This document shows, one piece after another, positions 40,343 to 48,886 of a stretch of 50,376 nucleotides of DNA. Source of the DNA: Sinorhizobium sp. 8-89 (GTDB lineage Bacteria; Pseudomonadota; Alphaproteobacteria; Rhizobiales; Rhizobiaceae); NCBI RefSeq assembly GCF_030124325.1, contig NZ_JASKLR010000033.1, positions 1 through 50,376 on the forward strand, given 5' to 3'. Under the pieces are notes generated by a model. That model was not told the origin of the DNA. It made no database searches and was given only the letters and a program-made list of their open reading frames with translations. Made by a program: the position numbers and the translations under genes. How positions within the stretch are numbered: position 1 is the first letter of the stretch; each line of letters opens with the position of its first letter.

Positions 40343-41887
40343 TCACGCGCGAGCCGGCTCTTCCAGCCTGTCCCAGCAATCGTTCAGCTCCCTGGGAAGA
40401 AGATGTTTCATGATTCTCTGGCTGGGTGTCCGTTCGAAATCGGCGACAATGGCGATGTATCGAGGGATCTGATACGAGGCGAGGCGCTCAGAGAGCCAGC
40501 GCGAGAGCTGGTCCGGGTCGATAGAATTTCCGCTCTTCGCTTTGACAAACAGCTTGATGTCCTGCTCGCCGACGTCAGCTGCCACACCTATCACTGCGCA
40601 GTCTTCGACGGCCGGATGAGCCGCTACGACATGCTCAACCTCCCAAGCCGAGACATTCTCGCCCTTGCATCGAACGCTGTCCGTCATCCGCCCGTGGAAC
40701 CAGAGATTGCCATTAGAATCCAGAGTTCCGGAGTCACCTGTCCGCAGAGCACCGTTCACGAGGGCTCGATCGGTAGCTTCCGGGTTGTCGAGATACCCTT
40801 TGAAAAGGGCCCCATCCAAAGATGACCGGACGACGATCTCCCCTCGATGATCGGCGGGAAGTGGATTGCCGTTTTCATCCTCAATGTCGATTCTATACCA
40901 AGGCATTGCCTTCCCGACCGAGCCGACGACACCTTCTGTGTTGCAGGTTGTGATGCTGGATGCCTCAGTCATTCCGTAGCATTCTCGGATCTCGACACCG
41001 AAACGATCGCGGAATTTCGGCCAGATGTCATTTAGGCATCCAGCTCCCCAAGCAATGCGAACCTTGTGTTGACGATCGAGTGCCGTTTCCGGCTGCTTTA
41101 GGAGGATCTGCAGAATGCCGCCCAGGTAGTGAATATGCGTCGCGCCGGAATTCCTGACCTGCTCCCAGAAGCGGGTGGCGCTGAAGCGATCGACCATAGC
41201 GAGCTTGACATCTTCAATGATCGGCAGAACCAATAGCTGAGCTCCGCCGATGTGGAAGAATGGCTCCCATACGAAGAAGACGTCCGCCGGCTTCATAGCT
41301 GTGAGTGTACGCACCGCCTCACCTGCCAAGCGCAGCATCCCGTGGGTGACACGAACGCCTTTTGGTCGTCCGGTGGTTCCGGACGTGTACATGATTGCGA
41401 AAAGTTCACTTGCATCAGGGGCCGTTTCAGCAAACTCGAGATTCTTTTGTAAAATTGATTCCAGAGATCGCTCATCGCGGCAGTCGCCGATTGTGATGAC
41501 AGCCTCGGCGCGAATCTTGGCGCCGCAATCGGCGAGCACGGGAACAAAGCCTTGTTCGCAGACAACAAGCTCGGGCCTACTATGCTCGAGAATGTAGCGC
41601 AAACCATCCCCTTTTTGCTGCGCATTGATCGGTACCCAGGCGGCGCCGGCTTTGGCAATGCCCAAAAGAAGGGAAAGCGTCTCCGGTGAATTTCGCATCA
41701 TGACCGCAACGCGGGCGCCGGCTTTCAGCCCCCGAAGCCGAAGCTCTGCAGCGAAGGAGGCGGACTCGTTCTCCAACCTGCCGAAAGTAATTGCTTCATC
41801 ATTGAAATCAGCAAAGACCCGCTCAGGGAAGTTGCGAGCTTTGGCAGAGAAGTCGGCTATGAAGCCCCTAATATTATTAATCATCAC
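40343..41887 (-). CDS. AMP-dependent acyl-CoA synthetase/ligase
   Basis: 514 aa. The ANL superfamily motifs are complete: MYTSGTTGRPKGVRVTHG (A3, near residue 160), ECYGMTEASS (A5), GALRTGDSG (A7), FHGRMTDSVRCKGENVSAWEVE (A8) and QRIMKHLLPREL with the A10 Lys. It activates a carboxylate to the acyl-CoA, most like CaiC/crotonobetaine-type or fatty-acid ligases. It lies 4 bp after the enoyl-CoA hydratase gene, so activation and hydration are linked. Product acyl chain is unknown. Confidence 0.93.
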   Translation of the reverse strand: MMINNIRGFIADFSAKARNFPERVFADFNDEAITFGRLENESASFAAELRLRGLKAGARVAVMMRNSPETLSLLLGIAKAGAAWVPINAQQKGDGLRYILEHSRPELVVCEQGFVPVLADCGAKIRAEAVITIGDCRDERSLESILQKNLEFAETAPDASELFAIMYTSGTTGRPKGVRVTHGMLRLAGEAVRTLTAMKPADVFFVWEPFFHIGGAQLLVLPIIEDVKLAMVDRFSATRFWEQVRNSGATHIHYLGGILQILLKQPETALDRQHKVRIAWGAGCLNDIWPKFRDRFGVEIRECYGMTEASSITTCNTEGVVGSVGKAMPWYRIDIEDENGNPLPADHRGEIVVRSSLDGALFKGYLDNPEATDRALVNGALRTGDSGTLDSNGNLWFHGRMTDSVRCKGENVSAWEVEHVVAAHPAVEDCAVIGVAADVGEQDIKLFVKAKSGNSIDPDQLSRWLSERLASYQIPRYIAIVADFERTPSQRIMKHLLPRELNDCWDRLEEPARA

Positions 41888-41891
41888 AGTG

Positions 41892-42677
41892 TCAGGCCTT
41901 CCTGGAGGCCCGCTCGGCCAAAAACTTGTCCATCATCTGAGCTGTCTCGCCTGAAGCGTAAGCTTCTCGATGAATTCGGACCGCGGCATCCAAGCACGCG
42001 CGGAACTCGACTTCAGTCATCTCGCGAAGCCACTGCTTATCGAGGCGCATGGCGACTGGAGGTTTGGCCCCAAGCTCGCGCGCCAGTGATAAAGAGGTTT
42101 GCAAGACGTCTTCTGGCGCGACGATCTTGTTGATAATACCAATCGCATGGCACTCGGCCGCATCCATCAATCGACCGGTGAGCGTCAAATCAGTCGTGCG
42201 AGCCAAGCCAAGTATTCCTCGCATGATCCACGGTCCAGTGACGCTGGCGATGCCGGAATTGATCTCAGGCTGCCCCATTCGGACTCCCGCGTGGCCGATC
42301 CTGAAGTCGCAAAGCAAGGCCACCTGAAATGCGGAGCCCGCAGCCACGCCGTTCAGGGCGGCTATGAGAGGCTTTGTCAGCGACCTGATGGCTCCGTACA
42401 AACGCTCCCACTCCGCAATCCAGGCGGAACCCGTGTCGCCGTCGAAGGACTTGGCCTCATTCAGGTCTTGACCCGCACAGAAGGCGCGATCTCCTGCTCC
42501 GGTGAGAATGATGGCACGCACTGCCTTGTCGTTCTCGAGTTCGAGAATGGCATCAACCAACTGACTGCGCATTGGTGCATGCCACGCATTCAGGATTTCC
42601 GGCCTGTTCAGAGTCACGATAGCGATTTCATCTTGTCTATCGATGAGAATAAAACGATCCACGATTTGCCTCAGCAT
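41892..42677 (-). CDS. Enoyl-CoA hydratase/isomerase family
   Basis: 261 aa from the ATG at 42677, the usual family length; the frame is open upstream but runs through the promoter motif. Crotonase motifs are present: VTLNRPEILNAWHAPM, ILTGAGDRAFCAGQDLNEA, KPLIAALNGVAAGSAFQVALLCD (oxyanion-hole Gly-rich loop) and MGQPEINSGIASVTGPWIM with a Glu in the catalytic position. It hydrates or isomerises an acyl-CoA, next to its ligase gene. First gene of a minus-strand run (ECH, ligase, P5C reductase, cyclodeaminase, GDH). Confidence 0.92.
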   Translation of the reverse strand: MLRQIVDRFILIDRQDEIAIVTLNRPEILNAWHAPMRSQLVDAILELENDKAVRAIILTGAGDRAFCAGQDLNEAKSFDGDTGSAWIAEWERLYGAIRSLTKPLIAALNGVAAGSAFQVALLCDFRIGHAGVRMGQPEINSGIASVTGPWIMRGILGLARTTDLTLTGRLMDAAECHAIGIINKIVAPEDVLQTSLSLARELGAKPPVAMRLDKQWLREMTEVEFRACLDAAVRIHREAYASGETAQMMDKFLAERASRKA

Positions 42678-42693
42678 TGGAATGCAATATAGC

Positions 42694-42704
42694 ATATCGT
42701 ATAG
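42694..42704. promoter_or_regulatory. Shared operator-like motif, copy B
   Basis: ATATCGTATAG lies 17-27 bp upstream of the enoyl-CoA hydratase start, in a position overlapping the 5' leader or promoter. It matches copy A at 10 of 11 positions. Confidence 0.45.
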
Positions 42705-43062
42705 TGTGACGAAGCCGTGCGGGGAAGTCAAGTGTATTTGTCGGGTGAAAGGCACCGCGATAGTTGGGGCTGGCGGCTTAGACGAATTGAAGAGCTGCGG
42801 TTGGACGGACGGCGGATGCGCCTGGCAGCTCACACGTGACAAAAATAGCGGCACGCTCTTGTGCTGCCGCTCATCTCGGGGCCGGCCACTTGAGTTCGTC
42901 TCACGGGCGGCAGAGATGGTCTGCCGGTGCTGGCAATCAAAGCAGGGTCGAATTCAGCGGCATGCCGCTGATCAAGATGGCGCGGTCGACTAAAGCGCTA
43001 AAGCGATTCAACAGCCGGCATCAACGGCTTTCCGGCTCGAAGGACCGCTGATGCCGGGCGTT
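42705..43062. other. Intergenic stretch between the IclR gene end and the hydratase promoter
   Basis: No gene recognised; short frames only. Confidence 0.35.
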
Positions 43063-43917
43063 TCACGGCCGCCGATACTGCGATGCAACTTTGGACATTT
43101 GCCGCGCAATTTCAACGGTTATGGGACTGAGTTCCGCCTGGACCTTCTCGGGCGTCCAGTTTGCGGTTGATACTGCAATGTTTACAGCCGCAACCACTCT
43201 GTTGTCATAACCGAATACGGGCGCCGCAGTTGAAATGTCGCCCAACATCGCCTCTTGATTCGCCAGCGCAAAGCCGCTCTTTCGCACTGCCTCCAGTTCT
43301 TCAAAAAGCTTCCGCCGATCAATAATTGTGTGTTGGGTCAGCGCGTTCAAGCTCGATCCATCGAGGATCTCTTCTGCCGCAGCCGGATCAAGGTTCGCCA
43401 AGATTGCTCGGCCGGGCGCCGTCGCAAATGCGGGCAAACGAGTACCTATTGTAACATAGGAACTCATCACACTCCTGCTTGGAACGCGTGAAATAAAGAC
43501 TATGTCAGAACCGTCGAGTTCTGTCAGATTAACCGTCTCCTGGGAGCGTTTGTTGGCCTCCAGTAAATAGGGATATGTCGCCTCGACGATTGGATTGCTG
43601 CGCAAGTAGGCATTTCCAATGTCCATCGCCCTGACGGACAACGAATACTGTCGGGTGGTTTCGCTATGGGTCAAATAGCGGAGTGCTCTAAGGGTGTAGA
43701 GAACCCGCTGCGTCGCGCTCTTATTCAATCCGGAGGCCGCGGAGACCTCAGCCAATGTCATCGGTCTTGGGTTGGCGCAAAACGTATCGAGAATGAGCAT
43801 TCCTTTTTCGATTGTGCCCAAATAGAGACGCTCATCGATATTGGATTTTTCGGGTACCGTGGGAGAGTTAACTCCGGTCCTGCCTTTACCACCGCTGTCG
43901 AGCATTGTGCCTCTCAT
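43063..43917 (-). CDS. IclR-family transcriptional regulator
   Basis: 284 aa from the ATG at 43917; the frame is open about 50 codons further but the added part is unlike the family. The winged helix-turn-helix (about residues 30-90) has LGTIEKGMLILDTFCANPRP, LAEVSAASGLNKSATQRVLYTL. The effector domain has ATAPGRAILANLDP and KSGFALANQEAMLGDISTAAPVF. It is divergent from the aspartoacylase-like gene across 268 bp and upstream of the catabolic operon. It is a likely local regulator of both and a candidate for the protein that reads the shared motif, although IclR sites usually look different. Confidence 0.9.
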   Translation of the reverse strand: MRGTMLDSGGKGRTGVNSPTVPEKSNIDERLYLGTIEKGMLILDTFCANPRPMTLAEVSAASGLNKSATQRVLYTLRALRYLTHSETTRQYSLSVRAMDIGNAYLRSNPIVEATYPYLLEANKRSQETVNLTELDGSDIVFISRVPSRSVMSSYVTIGTRLPAFATAPGRAILANLDPAAAEEILDGSSLNALTQHTIIDRRKLFEELEAVRKSGFALANQEAMLGDISTAAPVFGYDNRVVAAVNIAVSTANWTPEKVQAELSPITVEIARQMSKVASQYRRP

Positions 43918-44184
43918 TTTCTGCAGATCGCGGTATTGAATATTGCTATTCAATGCGGGTGTAAAGATCGCAAGTGGTTGCGCGCAGCTGCGCAAGCTGC
44001 AAACGTCTCGGCACCGGTGAACACACAAGCCGTGGCGTATCGGTCGACTCGAGCCATAACTTGACATACAGCTGCGACGTATTCAATGTTATAAATTACT
44101 ATGCAATTGACCCTTCTGGCCTGCTGCGTGCGCCCGCTGGAGGCGTACGCCCACCTTGAGCACTCCAAATAACAGAGATGAACT

Positions 44185-45174
44185 ATGAAAGTGACCGCTT
44201 CAGATAAAAGCTGTGCGTATGGTGACCCCGGCGTGTTTCGGGGCACTTTTCGCTTCGAAAATCCCATTCTCGCGGACTACGTCTGGCCAATCTGCGAAAT
44301 TCGCGGCAAGGTGCCTGGGCCTCGCCTTTGTATATCAGCCGGGGTGCATGTGAATGAGGTTTCGAGTATCGAGGCAGCGGTGCGGCTTCAAAACCTGTTC
44401 GATCCCGAGACGTTGAAAGGCACCGTCTCGATCGTCCCGCTAATAAATCAGCCTGCAGCATACAAGTACTGCGAGTACGTTTGCCCAGTCGATGGGAAAA
44501 ACATCAACCACACTTTCCCGGGAAAGAGAGATGGCACCTTTTCAGAGGCCCTTTGCGATGCGGTTCTGAGAGAATGGACCGCCGGAGCAGATTGCTACAT
44601 CGATATGCATGGGGGCGATCTGAAGGAAAAAGTCTCAAAATTCTCAATTTTCCAGAAGACGGGCGAAGCTGAATTCGATGATTTGGCACGACGGATTGCG
44701 ATGTGCTTCGACAGCGAGATCGTACTTGCCCTCACCCCCGAATATATGAGCAAGCCCGGCAGACCTCCTACTGCCTGTGCCTTGCGAAAGCAGGTCGGGA
44801 TAATGACCGAAGCCGGATCAAACGGACTCCTGAGCGAAGACGACATCGCTTTCCACGTGGAAGGCGTCCTGAACGTTTCCCGCTTGCTGGGCATGACTGA
44901 CTCAGCCGTGACATTGCCCACTAACGCCCGAAAGGTCTGCGACACATATATATGGGTGGATTGTCCGGCAGACGGAGAATTCCACGCCAAGGTGGAACCC
45001 GGCATAAAAGTGGAAAGGGGTCAACGGCTCGGCTTATTGCGCAACCTTTTTGGCGATACGCTTGCTGAACTTACGGCTCCAGTGACAGGCTTCGTCTTGT
45101 GGCGAATCACGCATCCGTCAATTCGCAAAGGCGAGCCAGTGCTGACAATCGTGGAAGAGGAGCGGCCGGGGTAA
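44185..45174 (+). CDS. Succinylglutamate desuccinylase/aspartoacylase-family hydrolase
   Basis: 329 aa. The zinc site of the AstE/ASPA carboxypeptidase fold is seen as SAGVHVNEVSSIEA (His and Glu) and CYIDMHGGDLKE (His). The substrate-fixing NINHTFPGKRDG and the late catalytic MTEAGSNG follow. A C-terminal beta-barrel part (WVDCPADGEFHAKVEPGIKV, APVTGFVLWRITHP) is typical of the DUF2817/AstE-like group. It removes an acyl group from an amino acid or related amide. Placed between a regulator and a PotABC-type transporter, it probably deacylates the imported compound before deamination and ring steps. Confidence 0.88.
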   Translation: MKVTASDKSCAYGDPGVFRGTFRFENPILADYVWPICEIRGKVPGPRLCISAGVHVNEVSSIEAAVRLQNLFDPETLKGTVSIVPLINQPAAYKYCEYVCPVDGKNINHTFPGKRDGTFSEALCDAVLREWTAGADCYIDMHGGDLKEKVSKFSIFQKTGEAEFDDLARRIAMCFDSEIVLALTPEYMSKPGRPPTACALRKQVGIMTEAGSNGLLSEDDIAFHVEGVLNVSRLLGMTDSAVTLPTNARKVCDTYIWVDCPADGEFHAKVEPGIKVERGQRLGLLRNLFGDTLAELTAPVTGFVLWRITHPSIRKGEPVLTIVEEERPG

Positions 45175-45887
45175 GCCATGTTTCCGGACGCCGAATACAT
45201 GATTTTGGGTCGTGACAACGTTAAACAGACGTGGCGGAAGCCGTCGAGCCCGGGAGCAGTTTCTCGATAGAGACAACGTCTCCTGCCTAGGGTTTTTTCT
45301 GCGCTCTCGAACGGAGCGCAGATTCGCATGGCGGCTTGGGGGTGTGCTCGACTAAATTTGAGTCCACAAGGAACACTCATTCAAGAAGCAATTGGCGCGC
45401 TTAGCTCTGCCTGAGCGCCGCCGCCGCCGGCTCCACGCGAAATGCCTCTTTGTCTGTTCCGTAAGACGGAACAGACTGCGATGGAGAATCTCCGATTAGG
45501 CGCTTCGGAGAAGCGTTGAACAACACGCTTCCCAGAAATACCTTGACCCTCGCATTTTTCCAATATACGATATTGCATAACAATAATCGGTGACGGATCT
45601 GTCCCTTTCGGAGCCGGCCAGCGCGTCATTGGGAACATTTGAGTGCTAAGCTCGACAACGTTGCGATCGGAATTGACCCCTCGAGGTTCTTTGCCTGTTG
45701 TGAAGGACGAGTCTGACAAGGCTTGCGACTTGCAGATCAAATCGTTGCTGAGGTTGTGAGTAATCGGATGTAGCGTTCGTGCGCTGCGTCGATCGCGGCA
45801 GTCGCCATGGCTTAGACCGGGCAAATGCCGGCAAGCAGAGTTATGTCGCTGTGGCCCCTTCGGCGAGCAGCGCGGGAGTGAGATGTT
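45175..45887. other. Gene-free leader region of the permease operon
   Basis: About 710 bp without a supported gene. A minus-strand frame (45932-45381) has no domain. A 9-bp stem, TCTGCGCTC (45298-45306) with GAGCGCAGA (45314-45322), follows a run of six T. The shared operator-like motif lies at 45563-45573, about 315 bp before the permease start. Confidence 0.45.
45563..45573. promoter_or_regulatory. Shared operator-like motif, copy C
   Basis: ATATACGATAT is the complement of ATATCGTATAT, matching copies A and B over ATATCGYATA. The flanks (CA before, TGCATAAC after) extend the AT-rich pattern seen at copy A. Confidence 0.45.
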
Positions 45888-47723
45888 ATGAATTTCGCAC
45901 AGGCAAGAACCGCTGGTTCCGCAACTGAGCAACCGGCGAAGAGGCTAGCATATATGAACAATCTGCTGGAAAATCCTTGGATACGGGGAGCCATTGTTTC
46001 TGCTCCACTCCTTATCCTTCTCGTCGGATTCCTTGCGGTTCCACTGTCGTACATCGTTTGGGGCAGCTTCGAAGGCTCGAAGTTCAATTTCAGCCATTAT
46101 GCTCGCGTCTTCGCCAGTGAGACAAATCTGAACATCCTTCGCTACACGCTCAGAACCGGTCTGATTGTCACCTTGGTTTCGCTCGCCGCCGGCTACCCTG
46201 TTGCCTACCTGTTGACCAAGCTCAAATCACGTGCGCTGTCCGTTGTCAGCGTCTTTTTGTTGATTCCATTGTTTACCGCCTTCCTGATCCGCACTTACGC
46301 CTGGATGGTGATTCTCGGGCGCGAAGGCATCATCAACAACGCGCTTATCTGGCTTGGCATTACCAAGGAGCCCTTGACCCTTCTCAATACAACATTCGCA
46401 GTCGTCTTGGGCATGTCTCACGTGTTCATTCCCACGGCCATCTTCACGATGTATTCGGCTATGGTAAGGATCGACCATGATGTTGCTCGGGCAGCCCAGA
46501 TCCTCGGCGCGAAACCTGTGCAAGCTTTTCTGCGCGTCTATTTTCCTTTGACGCTTCCGGGGGTCTTTTCCGCCGGGATTTTGATCTTCATCTCTGCGAT
46601 CGGATTCTACATCACCCCGGCTCTGCTCGGAGGCCCGAGCGACACGATGATTTCGCAGCTCATTGTCGCGCAGATGACGACATTGCTCAACTTCGAGCAC
46701 GGCTACGCTTCGTCGATCGTGCTCCTCCTTGTCACCATCGCCGTCCTGTTTATAGCCAGCCTGTTCATCCCGCTGGAAATGATCTGGTCATCGTCGACGG
46801 TTGCAGCTTCTGACGAAAAACCCCGTTTGGCTGCACGCCTGTTCAAGAAGGTGAAGCGAGCCGTTGATCCCGTTCTGTCCGTTACCGAGACAACGGTGCA
46901 CGCCGCTACGAGGCCGCTTCTCACGCGCAGCGCGGCATGGCTATGGGCATACACCATCGTCGTCCTTGTATTTTTGACTGCCCCGCTGATCGTGGTCGTC
47001 ATACTTTCGTTCAGCTCTTCGCCTTTTGTTGTCTTTCCTCCGCCTGGCCTGTCACTGCAATGGTGGGAGAAGCTCGCCAATGCGACCGATTGGCATCGAT
47101 CGTTCTTCTTCTCGGTCCAGCTAGGCATTGCGGCGGCATGCGTAGCAACGATCATCGGAACCATGGGCGCGTTCTGGTTGGTGCGTACAAGATTTCCTTT
47201 TAAGAAGATGCTCTTCCTTTTTGCGCTCTCACCTTTGATGGTGCCGGTGGTTATCATCGCGACGTCGCTCTATGTGTTCGAGGCGCGTCTTCATATCCTC
47301 GGGACGTTTGGCGGGTTGGTGATGGGACATGTTTTGCTGGCAGTACCCTACGTCATCGTGGTCATGGCTGCAGCCCTCAGAAATTTTGATCCATCTCTTG
47401 AGCCAGCAGCTGCAGTTCACGGAGCGCGTCCTCTGCAAACGCTTCGGCTTGTGACATTGCCCATTCTCAAACCAGCTCTTTTGACCGCAGGCTTGCTGGC
47501 ATTCCTCACGTCCTTCGACGAGCTCCTGGTAGGGCTCTTCCTGCTGGGACGACAGACGCCGACGCTACCGGTCAAATTTTGGGGAGATATCGCCTATCAA
47601 ATCGATCCGCTGCTAAGCACGGCTTCGACCTTGATTGTTGTCCTCGTCACAGCATCAATCATCACTGTGCAGTTTATCAGGGACCGGCATAACACGCGCA
47701 TCTCCCAACGTATCGCCGAATGA
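45888..47723 (+). CDS. ABC transporter permease, PotB-PotC type fused in one chain
   Basis: 611 aa, twice the usual permease size. The first half (residues about 30-305) and second half (about 345-605) each have six membrane helices and their own EAA coupling loop: RAAQILGAKPVQAFLRVYFP in the first, PAAAVHGARPLQTLRLVTLP in the second. The linker carries a charged stretch (SDEKPRLAARLFKKVKRAVD). In PotABCD transporters for polyamines the two halves are separate genes. The start at 45888 could also be the internal Met 22 residues later (MNNLLENPW), which fits the first helix better. It is followed 12 bp later by the ATPase gene; its binding protein is likely the one at 30.7 kb. Confidence 0.92.
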   Translation: MNFAQARTAGSATEQPAKRLAYMNNLLENPWIRGAIVSAPLLILLVGFLAVPLSYIVWGSFEGSKFNFSHYARVFASETNLNILRYTLRTGLIVTLVSLAAGYPVAYLLTKLKSRALSVVSVFLLIPLFTAFLIRTYAWMVILGREGIINNALIWLGITKEPLTLLNTTFAVVLGMSHVFIPTAIFTMYSAMVRIDHDVARAAQILGAKPVQAFLRVYFPLTLPGVFSAGILIFISAIGFYITPALLGGPSDTMISQLIVAQMTTLLNFEHGYASSIVLLLVTIAVLFIASLFIPLEMIWSSSTVAASDEKPRLAARLFKKVKRAVDPVLSVTETTVHAATRPLLTRSAAWLWAYTIVVLVFLTAPLIVVVILSFSSSPFVVFPPPGLSLQWWEKLANATDWHRSFFFSVQLGIAAACVATIIGTMGAFWLVRTRFPFKKMLFLFALSPLMVPVVIIATSLYVFEARLHILGTFGGLVMGHVLLAVPYVIVVMAAALRNFDPSLEPAAAVHGARPLQTLRLVTLPILKPALLTAGLLAFLTSFDELLVGLFLLGRQTPTLPVKFWGDIAYQIDPLLSTASTLIVVLVTASIITVQFIRDRHNTRISQRIAE

Positions 47724-47735
47724 TCGGAGGCAGAC

Positions 47736-48806
47736 ATGTCCACAAGCCTTGAGATGAAAAACATTCAGAAATTCTATGGTCCGCTGCATGTGGTCAAGGA
47801 TTTCGATCTCCATATTCAACCTGGTGAGTTCGTCACCTTCCTTGGACCATCGGGCTCCGGAAAAACAACCGCATTGAAGATGATCGCCGGCTTTGAAACG
47901 CCAACATCTGGAGACATTTTTCTGGGGAAGCAATCCATCGTAGATCTTCCCGCCTATGAACGCGGCATCGGTATGGTGTTCCAGAACTATGCGCTGTTTC
48001 CTCACATGACTGTCGCCGAAAACGTGGCGTTCCCTCTAACTGTTCGTAAAGCGCCACGCCAGGAAACGAGAGAAAAAGTCGATCGCGCACTCCAATTGGT
48101 CAAGATGGAGCAATATGGCGGGCGCTATCCCAACCAACTGTCGGGTGGTCAGCAGCAGCGTATCGCACTGGCCCGCGCCATCGTGTTTAACCCGAGCATT
48201 TTGCTCATGGATGAACCGCTTGGCGCTCTGGACCGGCACCTGCGGGAGCACATGAAAATTGAAATTATGCGTATTCAGAAAGAGCTGAACGTGACTGTTG
48301 TTTTCGTCACTCACGACCAGGATGAGGCTCTGACAATGTCTGACCGAATTGCTGTTATCAACGAGGGGCGGGTGGTGCAGGTGGACGACAGCAAGAGTCT
48401 TTACGGCAAGCCGAAGAACCGCTTCGTTGCCTCGTTCGTCGGTGAATCAAACATGCTTCCCTGCCAGGTGGAACGCGTCGAAAACGGCGCCGGGAACGTG
48501 ACTGTGGCGGGTATCGCTCCGGGGGTAGCTCAATTGACCGGGCAGTCCGGTGGCGATCGCGGATGGCTCTTCGTGAGGCCGGAACACATCGATATTGGCC
48601 TTAGGCGACCTTCTCCCGGTCCGGTAAACGCTCTTGACGGCGTCGTCGAAAATGCACTTTTTCTTGGGGAGATGACGCGGTACCTGGTTCGATGCGGCGA
48701 CGAGACTATCACCGTCAAGCAGCAAAACCGCGGTCTTGGGCATTTCCCCGGCGGAACACAAGTTACAGTGTCCTGGAAACCGCAAGACTGCACCATTCTA
48801 AACTAA
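47736..48806 (+). CDS. ABC transporter ATP-binding protein (PotA-like)
   Basis: 356 aa. Walker A GPSGSGKTT (residues 37-45), Q loop VFQNYALFPHMTV, signature LSGGQQQRIALARA, Walker B ILLMDEPLGALD and the switch His in FVTHDQDEAL are all intact. A C-terminal TOBE-type domain (about 245-350, GWLFVRPEHIDIG) is typical of PotA/FbpC-type importers and binds regulatory ligands. It energises uptake by the fused permease. Confidence 0.95.
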   Translation: MSTSLEMKNIQKFYGPLHVVKDFDLHIQPGEFVTFLGPSGSGKTTALKMIAGFETPTSGDIFLGKQSIVDLPAYERGIGMVFQNYALFPHMTVAENVAFPLTVRKAPRQETREKVDRALQLVKMEQYGGRYPNQLSGGQQQRIALARAIVFNPSILLMDEPLGALDRHLREHMKIEIMRIQKELNVTVVFVTHDQDEALTMSDRIAVINEGRVVQVDDSKSLYGKPKNRFVASFVGESNMLPCQVERVENGAGNVTVAGIAPGVAQLTGQSGGDRGWLFVRPEHIDIGLRRPSPGPVNALDGVVENALFLGEMTRYLVRCGDETITVKQQNRGLGHFPGGTQVTVSWKPQDCTILN

Positions 48807-48825
48807 TAAGACTTGGCTTTTCGGC

Positions 48826-48847
48826 TGCCGGCGAGGAGTCGCCGGCA
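48826..48847 (+). terminator. Hairpin after the ATPase gene
   Basis: TGCCGGCGA (48826-48834) pairs with TCGCCGGCA (48839-48847), 9 bp perfect with a 4-base GGAG loop, 19 bp past the ATPase stop. No T run follows, so termination is probably partial; the murE-like gene starts 40 bp later. Confidence 0.5.
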
Positions 48848-48886
48848 CCAAATCGACTTTGGATATCGTCCGAAGGGCGTTGAAGT

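Noticed and set aside
45298..45322. Hairpin considered as a terminator
   Set aside because: The T run precedes the stem on the plus strand and becomes A on the minus strand, so it does not fit an intrinsic terminator in either direction.
45381..45932. Minus-strand frame in the permease leader
   Set aside because: I looked for a GntR-type regulator but found no helix-turn-helix or effector-domain pattern.
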